From: JBGOUJ01 sp041477005
GTDB lineage: Bacteria; Acidobacteriota; Terriglobia; Bryobacterales; JACQDG01
NCBI GenBank assembly: GCA_041477005.1
Contig: JBGOUJ010000232.1
Coordinates: 1-10,446, forward strand
DNA length: 10,446 bases
Direction of reading: 5' to 3'
A program made the position numbers and the translations under genes. Below the pieces are notes generated by a model that saw only the letters and a list, made by a program, of their open reading frames with translations, had not been told where the DNA came from and did not search any database. Below are positions 7,223-10,446 of the stretch, one piece after another. Each line of letters starts with the position of its first letter. Within the stretch, counting starts at the first letter, position 1.

Positions 7223-8055
7223 TAGAAGTTCCTCCTGGGGTTGTCCCGGCGCTTGGCCAGGGCGCTCGGCGGGCGCAGTGACTGGCGGCTCAAGAACGCC
7301 AGAACATTTTCGATTTCCTCGGGCGCCAGGCGGCGGCCGTAATCGCCGGGCATGAGCGAGTTCTTGTGGAACACCACCTCGCGCAAGTCTTTCTTCTGCA
7401 ACAGGTGCAGCTCGCCCTGGGCGTCCAGGATCTGGATTGAGTAATTCGTGTTGTTCTTGGCGACGCCGGAAATCTTCGCGCCGGCCCGGGTGGTGACGGT
7501 GACGCCCTGAAAGCCTTCCGTCAAGCGGGCGTTCGGCTCGAGCACCGCTTCCCGCAACTGGCGCCCGGAGCGGCTCATCCCGGCATCGGAAAGATCGGGG
7601 CCGAGAAAGCCGCCGCGCCCCTGAACCATATGGCAGCTCGAGCAACCGGCCTTCCCGAAGAAAAGGGCGCCACCGGCTTGAGGGTCGCCGGCGATTTTGC
7701 TCTCGATCGCCGGCGCGCTCAGGCTGCGGACGTAGGCCACAAGTTGCCAGAGGCTTTCGTCGGGCAGGGGGAACGGGGGCATGTCGGCGCCGGGCACCCC
7801 TTTTTGAATGGAGGCGAACACCCGTTGATCGCTCTGCCGGCGGATCCGCTGGCCATCAGCCAGGTTGGGTCCCCGGCCGCCGCCTTCGCCGTCCTTCCCG
7901 TGGCAGGCGCTGCAGGCGCCGGCGAAGAGCTTCTTGCCCGCCTCCACGGCCTCGGGTTTGCCGGCCAGTGGATTCGGGGGTTCGTTGCCCCGGTCCCGCG
8001 GGTTCTGGGCGGCCACCCAGCAGGCCATGCAAAGGAACAACAGCAGCAGGCGCAT
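7222..8055 (-). CDS. Dihaem cytochrome c, probable electron acceptor of the PQQ dehydrogenase
   Basis: A 277-residue secreted c-type cytochrome. The ATG at 8055 is preferred over the in-frame GTG at 8070: GGAG lies 9 bases before it, and it starts directly at the signal peptide (MRLLLLFLCMACWVAA, likely cut before QNPR). Haem 1 is bound at CSACH (48-52), with M92 in ADMPPF the likely axial ligand. Haem 2 is bound at CSSCH (138-142), with M235 in LMPGDYG as candidate ligand. The second half has DLSDAG, EPNARLTEGFQGVTVTT and an LMP-type ending. It resembles the haem-binding domain (TIGR02603 type) frequent in Planctomycetota, Verrucomicrobiota and Acidobacteriota. It lies directly upstream of the quinoprotein gene and overlaps it by one base (TAATG), so it is very probably that enzyme's electron acceptor in the periplasm. 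Confidence 0.9.
   Translation of the reverse strand: MRLLLLFLCMACWVAAQNPRDRGNEPPNPLAGKPEAVEAGKKLFAGACSACHGKDGEGGGRGPNLADGQRIRRQSDQRVFASIQKGVPGADMPPFPLPDESLWQLVAYVRSLSAPAIESKIAGDPQAGGALFFGKAGCSSCHMVQGRGGFLGPDLSDAGMSRSGRQLREAVLEPNARLTEGFQGVTVTTRAGAKISGVAKNNTNYSIQILDAQGELHLLQKKDLREVVFHKNSLMPGDYGRRLAPEEIENVLAFLSRQSLRPPSALAKRRDNPRRNF
7231..7236 (-). promoter_or_regulatory. Ribosome binding site deciding the PQQ dehydrogenase start
   Basis: AGGAGG on the minus strand lies 8 bases before the ATG at 7222. It sits inside the end of the cytochrome gene, whose TAA overlaps that ATG (TAATG), so the two genes are likely translationally coupled. It rules out the much longer open frame that extends upstream to 7645. 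Confidence 0.8.
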
Positions 8056-8319
8056 AAGTCCATTCTCCACGACGGAACCATTATGTATGTAAAGCGCCTC
8101 CCAGGAAAGGGTTACCTGAGCGCAAGCGACCGGGCCTGGGGTAGTGACTTCACTCGAAACGCGCGCCGGCTCACCGTAAGGGCCGCCATTGGGGCAGGCC
8201 GTTGCGCGGGGCGGCGTTCACGACCAGAAAGAGCCTCTTGCCACCTCCGCTGATGCCGATAAGGGTGAGTGAAGGGGATCGTCGCCGCGTGCGGTGTGTC
8301 TCCCCACAACGCTAAAGCA
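8056..8319. promoter_or_regulatory. Divergent intergenic region between cytochrome c and TonB-receptor genes
   Basis: This region must hold the promoters for both divergent units, but I cannot place either firmly. On the minus strand an AT-rich patch (TACATACATAATGG, about 8077-8090) just ahead of the cytochrome gene could be a -10 region; no convincing -35 pairs with it. A GTG at 8269 is in frame with the receptor but has no signal-peptide logic. On the minus strand, one phase ending with TGA at 8169-8171 reads GISGGGKRLFLVVNAAPRNG, which might be a gene remnant; I do not recognise it. Confidence 0.4.
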
Positions 8320-8748
8320 ATGCAAAGGAAGACTCGGTCCCCGCTCGGGCTGACCTTACTGATCCTGATTGCCGGTGTGGCGGCGGTTCATCCTGTTCTC
8401 AGGGCGGAAGATCCGGCAGCCACCCCTGACGCGGCCAAGGGTCTCCCCGGCGAGCAGGCCCTGTTCCAAGACCTACCCGTCGTCGAGGCAGCCGCCCTGC
8501 ACGCGCAGACCCTGGAAGAAGCGCCGGCCAACGTCACCGTCATTACCGCCGGCGACATCCGCAAATACGGATACCGGACCCTGGCCGAGGCGCTGTCGGG
8601 CGTCCGCGGATTCGATGTGACGTACGACCGCATTTATCACTACGTCGGCGTCCATGGCTTCTCGTTGCCCGGCGACTACAACACCCGCTTTCTGGTAATG
8701 CTCAATGGCCATCCTCTCACCGAACATGTTTACAGCTCCAACAACTTT
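8320..8748 (+). pseudogene. TonB-dependent receptor, N-terminal plug only (truncated)
   Basis: The ATG at 8320 opens a signal peptide (MQRKTR, hydrophobic core LTLLILIAGVAAV, likely cut near residues 24-29). A spacer follows and then a TonB-receptor plug domain: EEAPANVTVITAGDI (66-80), TLAEALSGVRGFDV (87-100), then GFSLPGDYNTRFLVMLNG (113-130), through to SSNNF at 139-143. Such receptors normally run 600 or more residues with a 22-strand outer-membrane barrel; everything after F143 (nt 8748) is gone. The frame itself continues to a stop at 8854-8856, but those last residues (QTPRCRAGS and on) are unrelated and come from reading receiver-domain DNA in the wrong phase. A 143-residue plug without a barrel cannot transport. 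This class often sits with two-component genes in Acidobacteriota-type genomes, matching the neighbours here. Confidence 0.8.
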
Positions 8749-8830
8749 GACCAAACCCCTCGATGTCGAGCAGGTTCTACAGCTCGTGGACCAAGCCGCG
8801 AAAGCCGAGGTTATAAGCCATGCCGGCTAA
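8747..8830 (+). pseudogene. C-terminal remnant of a response-regulator receiver domain (hybrid kinase or regulator tail)
   Basis: In a phase different from the receptor, nt 8747-8827 encode LTKPLDVEQVLQLVDQAAKA and a short tail, ending with TAA at 8828-8830. LTKPLD is the signature around the conserved Lys near the end of CheY-like receiver domains, and the following amphipathic helix fits their last helix. The upstream part (phosphoacceptor Asp, kinase modules if any) is missing and the receptor fragment abuts it. Its stop overlaps the start of the HD-GYP gene by 11 bases, the tight coupling typical of genes in one two-component operon. So this is most likely the tail of a deleted hybrid histidine kinase or regulator. 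The match is short (27 codons) but distinctive. Confidence 0.65.
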
Positions 8831-9956
8831 GGATGCCCGCACCCACAGAATCCTGATTGTGGACGATCAGGCAGCCAACGTCTTGCTCCTGGAGGAAATT
8901 CTGAGAGGAGCCGGATATAGCAACGTCAAGAGCACCCAGGATCCCCGCCAAGCGCTGGGTCTGTACTGCGAATTCCAACCCGATCTGGTTATACTGGATC
9001 TGCACATGCCTCACCTGAGTGGGCTCGCCCTCATGGAGCAGTTTGGCGGCTGCACCGCGCCGGACAATTATGTTCCGATCCTGGTTCTGACGGCGGACGT
9101 CCTGCCCGAGGCCAGGCAAAAGGCCCTCTCGGCCGGCGCCAAGGACTTCCTGACCAAGCCTTTCGATGTAACCGAAGTGGTCTTGCGGATCCGAAACATG
9201 TTGGAGACCCGTACGCTTTATCTGCAGTTGCAAGCCCACAATCACCTTCTGGAAGACAAGGTCCGGGAGCGCACGGGCGAGCTGGAGGCGGCTCAAGTGG
9301 AAATGCTCCAGCACTTGGCCCTGGCGTCCGAATCACGAGATGACAACACCGGCCGCCATACGCAACGCGTCGGGCAGCTCGCTGCCGTCCTGGGCCGTGA
9401 CGCGGGACTGCCCGAAGAGCAGGTTCTACTCCTGGCGAAAGCCGCCACTCTCCACGATATCGGCAAAATCGGGATCCCGGACCGCATCCTGCTCAAGCCC
9501 GGGAGGCTCACCCCCGGCGAGTTCGAGCAGATGAAATCGCACACGGAACTCGGATCCCGCATCCTCTCGGGAAGCCGTTTCTCCGTCATCCAACTGGCCG
9601 AAGAAATAGCCCATTATCACCACGAGAAATGGGACGGCACCGGTTACTATTCCATCCAGGGGGAGGCCATTCCGTTCGCCGCCCGGATCGTGGCCGTCGT
9701 GGATGTCTTCGACGTGCTTATCCATGCGCGCCCATATAAGCCGGCTTGGGCGGTGGAAAGGGCTCTTGGCGAGATTGAGCGCCAGAGTGGTCGCCACTTC
9801 GATCCGCGACTGGTAAAACTGTTCCTGGAACATCAATGGCGGGAGAGCCTTCGCCGGCTCGGCGAGTCGGTGTCGGACCACTCCCAGACCGAAACTCGTG
9901 CGCCCGAGGAGGAACTCTCACCCCTGTTCCTCGAGACCGTTGTTTTCCGCCGCTAG
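8820..9956 (+). CDS. Response regulator with HD-GYP domain, probable cyclic-di-GMP phosphodiesterase
   Basis: A 378-residue cytoplasmic two-component regulator. The receiver domain spans 10-130: acidic pair D15/D16, phosphoacceptor D60 (VILDLHMP), T91 and K113 (LTKPFD). A linker helix (130-160) leads to an HD-GYP domain (about 163-340), which hydrolyses cyclic-di-GMP. It has ESRDDNTGRHTQRV (171-184), the HD pair H212/D213 with K216 in LHDIGKIGIP, H241 in KSHTELG, HYHHEKWDGTGY (265-276), D295 in VAVVDVFD and RPYKPAW (304-310). The metal ligands appear complete, but the GYP triad reads GYY (275-277) and the usual DALTSDRPY reads DVLIHARPY. A short tail rich in Glu and Ser follows. The ATG at 8820 overlaps the stop of the receiver remnant, so the gene was downstream in a signalling operon; its kinase may be lost with the upstream deletion. 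Confidence 0.92.
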   Translation: MPAKDARTHRILIVDDQAANVLLLEEILRGAGYSNVKSTQDPRQALGLYCEFQPDLVILDLHMPHLSGLALMEQFGGCTAPDNYVPILVLTADVLPEARQKALSAGAKDFLTKPFDVTEVVLRIRNMLETRTLYLQLQAHNHLLEDKVRERTGELEAAQVEMLQHLALASESRDDNTGRHTQRVGQLAAVLGRDAGLPEEQVLLLAKAATLHDIGKIGIPDRILLKPGRLTPGEFEQMKSHTELGSRILSGSRFSVIQLAEEIAHYHHEKWDGTGYYSIQGEAIPFAARIVAVVDVFDVLIHARPYKPAWAVERALGEIERQSGRHFDPRLVKLFLEHQWRESLRRLGESVSDHSQTETRAPEEELSPLFLETVVFRR

Positions 9957-9962
9957 CACGCC

Positions 9963-9980
9963 TCCGGCACGCCCGCCGGA
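9963..9980. terminator. Short GC-rich stem-loop between convergent genes
   Basis: TCCGGC pairs with GCCGGA over a six-base loop, six bases past the HD-GYP stop. No T-tract follows, so termination is only a possibility. The rest of 9957-10136 shows nothing else I can support. Confidence 0.3.
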
Positions 9981-10122
9981 CAGGTGGGGAGCGGGGCGGT
10001 CCGTTCGCTACCGCACATGCCATTGGCACACGGTCAGGTGAGGGGTCGCGGCACGGAGGGGAAGCGCCGGCCGGGATAACGCGATCGTGTCCGCGCACCT
10101 GCCGGCCCCGGGCTAGAGCTTT

Positions 10123-10144
10123 GGCCTAGACCAGGCCTAGACCA
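10123..10144. repeat. Tandem 11-bp duplication over a stop codon
   Basis: GGCCTAGACCA occurs twice head to tail (10123-10133 and 10134-10144). The second copy contains the TAG stop (10137-10139, minus strand) of the oxidoreductase gene and its last codons. It looks like a simple slippage duplication. It leaves the protein unchanged because the extra copy lies after the stop. Confidence 0.75.
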
Positions 10145-10446
10145 GGTACGGCTTTCGGTATTCGCGCGTCAGCAGCTTGTCGGCCGCGGGGTCATCGATG
10201 AAACGCTTCTTGGCGGCGTCCCATTGCACCTTGCGCCCCACGCGATAACTGATGTTCGCCAGGTGGCACAGCGCCGCGGACGCAGCCCCGATTTCGACCT
10301 CCGCTGTCAGCTCGGTGTGGTTGCGGCTGCGGCAGGCTTTCAGGAAATTTTCCATGTGCAGGCGCGTGCCGTCGCGCTCCTGACCCTTCTCGTCCATGGT
10401 CTTTTCGCTCTTCTCGCCCTTGTAGACCTGGAAGCCGCCTCCATCC
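10137..10446 (-). CDS. Gfo/Idh/MocA-family oxidoreductase, C-terminal part (5' end outside the window)
   Basis: The frame is open from the right window edge to TAG at 10137-10139, giving about 102 residues; the ATG at 10397 is internal. The C-terminus has MENFLKACRSRNHTELTAEV, then EIGAASAALCHLANISYRVG and a tail of WDAAKKRF, DPAADKLLTREYRKPYLV type. This is the characteristic ending of the large Gfo/Idh/MocA NAD(P)-dependent sugar or inositol dehydrogenase-like family expanded in Acidobacteriota and Planctomycetota. The H in ALCHLANI is a conserved position in this subgroup. The Rossmann fold and catalytic Lys lie outside the window, so substrate and activity cannot be judged. The gene is convergent with the HD-GYP gene. 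Confidence 0.8.
   Translation of the reverse strand, partial: DGGGFQVYKGEKSEKTMDEKGQERDGTRLHMENFLKACRSRNHTELTAEVEIGAASAALCHLANISYRVGRKVQWDAAKKRFIDDPAADKLLTREYRKPYLV

Noticed and set aside
7223..7645. Upstream extension of the PQQ dehydrogenase frame (to 681 residues)
   Set aside because: It overlaps the cytochrome gene in another phase and is Arg/Pro-rich. The ATG at 7222 has AGGAGG and a signal peptide.
8269..8319. GTG at 8269 as the TonB-receptor start
   Set aside because: It would put 17 polar residues before the positively charged start of the signal peptide. The ATG at 8320 fits better.
2348..8750. Shared 10-mer ACAACTTTGA near two breakpoints (2348-2357 and 8741-8750) as a recombination site
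   Set aside because: A 10-base match between two places is expected many times in 10 kb. At the first site it lies inside native ATPase codons, past the junction.
8749..8856. Residues after SSNNF as a genuine receptor C-terminus
   Set aside because: The same DNA reads as a clear receiver-domain tail in another phase, and the receptor-phase residues resemble no TonB-receptor sequence.

Overview
The window is GC-rich bacterial DNA, most likely from a Gram-negative soil or aquatic bacterium. The best guess is Acidobacteriota of the Solibacter/Bryobacterales type. That rests on gene content only: a periplasmic PQQ dehydrogenase with its own dihaem cytochrome c, a TonB-dependent receptor plug next to two-component genes, and a Gfo/Idh/MocA oxidoreductase with the C-terminal style common in Acidobacteriota and Planctomycetota. 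No rRNA, tRNA, CRISPR array or complete insertion sequence was seen.

Left half (1-5488), an accessory, defence-like region. It opens with the C-terminal two thirds of a site-specific DNA methyltransferase of the type III Mod-like class (1-1815), without its restriction partner inside the window. A decayed 36-base copy of the methyltransferase 3' end lies just after its stop codon. Next comes the wreck of a large PHP-phosphoesterase/SMC-like ATPase gene (2110-3256). The PHP metal-binding start is joined out of frame to the Walker A region, and the C-terminal ATPase half is missing. An apparently intact AlbA_2 (Schlafen-type) / GHKL-ATPase protein follows (3272-4522). After an intergenic stretch with two hairpins, a PIN-domain nuclease and its small upstream antitoxin-like partner lie on the minus strand (4824-5488).

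Right half (5600-10446), respiratory and regulatory genes. On the minus strand, a dihaem cytochrome c (7222-8055) is translationally coupled (TAATG) to a PQQ-dependent dehydrogenase (5600-7222). The dehydrogenase oxidises a substrate in the periplasm and the cytochrome is the likely electron acceptor. Divergently, a TonB-dependent receptor gene starts at 8320 but stops being one at about 8748. There it is fused out of frame to the last 27 codons of a response-regulator receiver domain, whose stop overlaps the start of an intact receiver/HD-GYP cyclic-di-GMP phosphodiesterase (8820-9956). The likely ancestral order was receptor, hybrid kinase or regulator, HD-GYP regulator, with the middle deleted. 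Convergent to it, the C-terminus of a Gfo/Idh/MocA oxidoreductase runs off the right edge.

The main theme is breakage: three separate junctions (about 1827, 2341 and 8748) look like deletion or recombination scars. They may be real genome erosion or misjoins in the assembly, and the sequence alone cannot say which. The most interesting biology is the PHP/SMC-like ATPase plus AlbA_2/GHKL gene pair, a candidate defence module that should be sought intact in relatives, and a PQQ dehydrogenase whose active-site pattern (Asp-Trp-Asp) resembles lanthanide-dependent enzymes.
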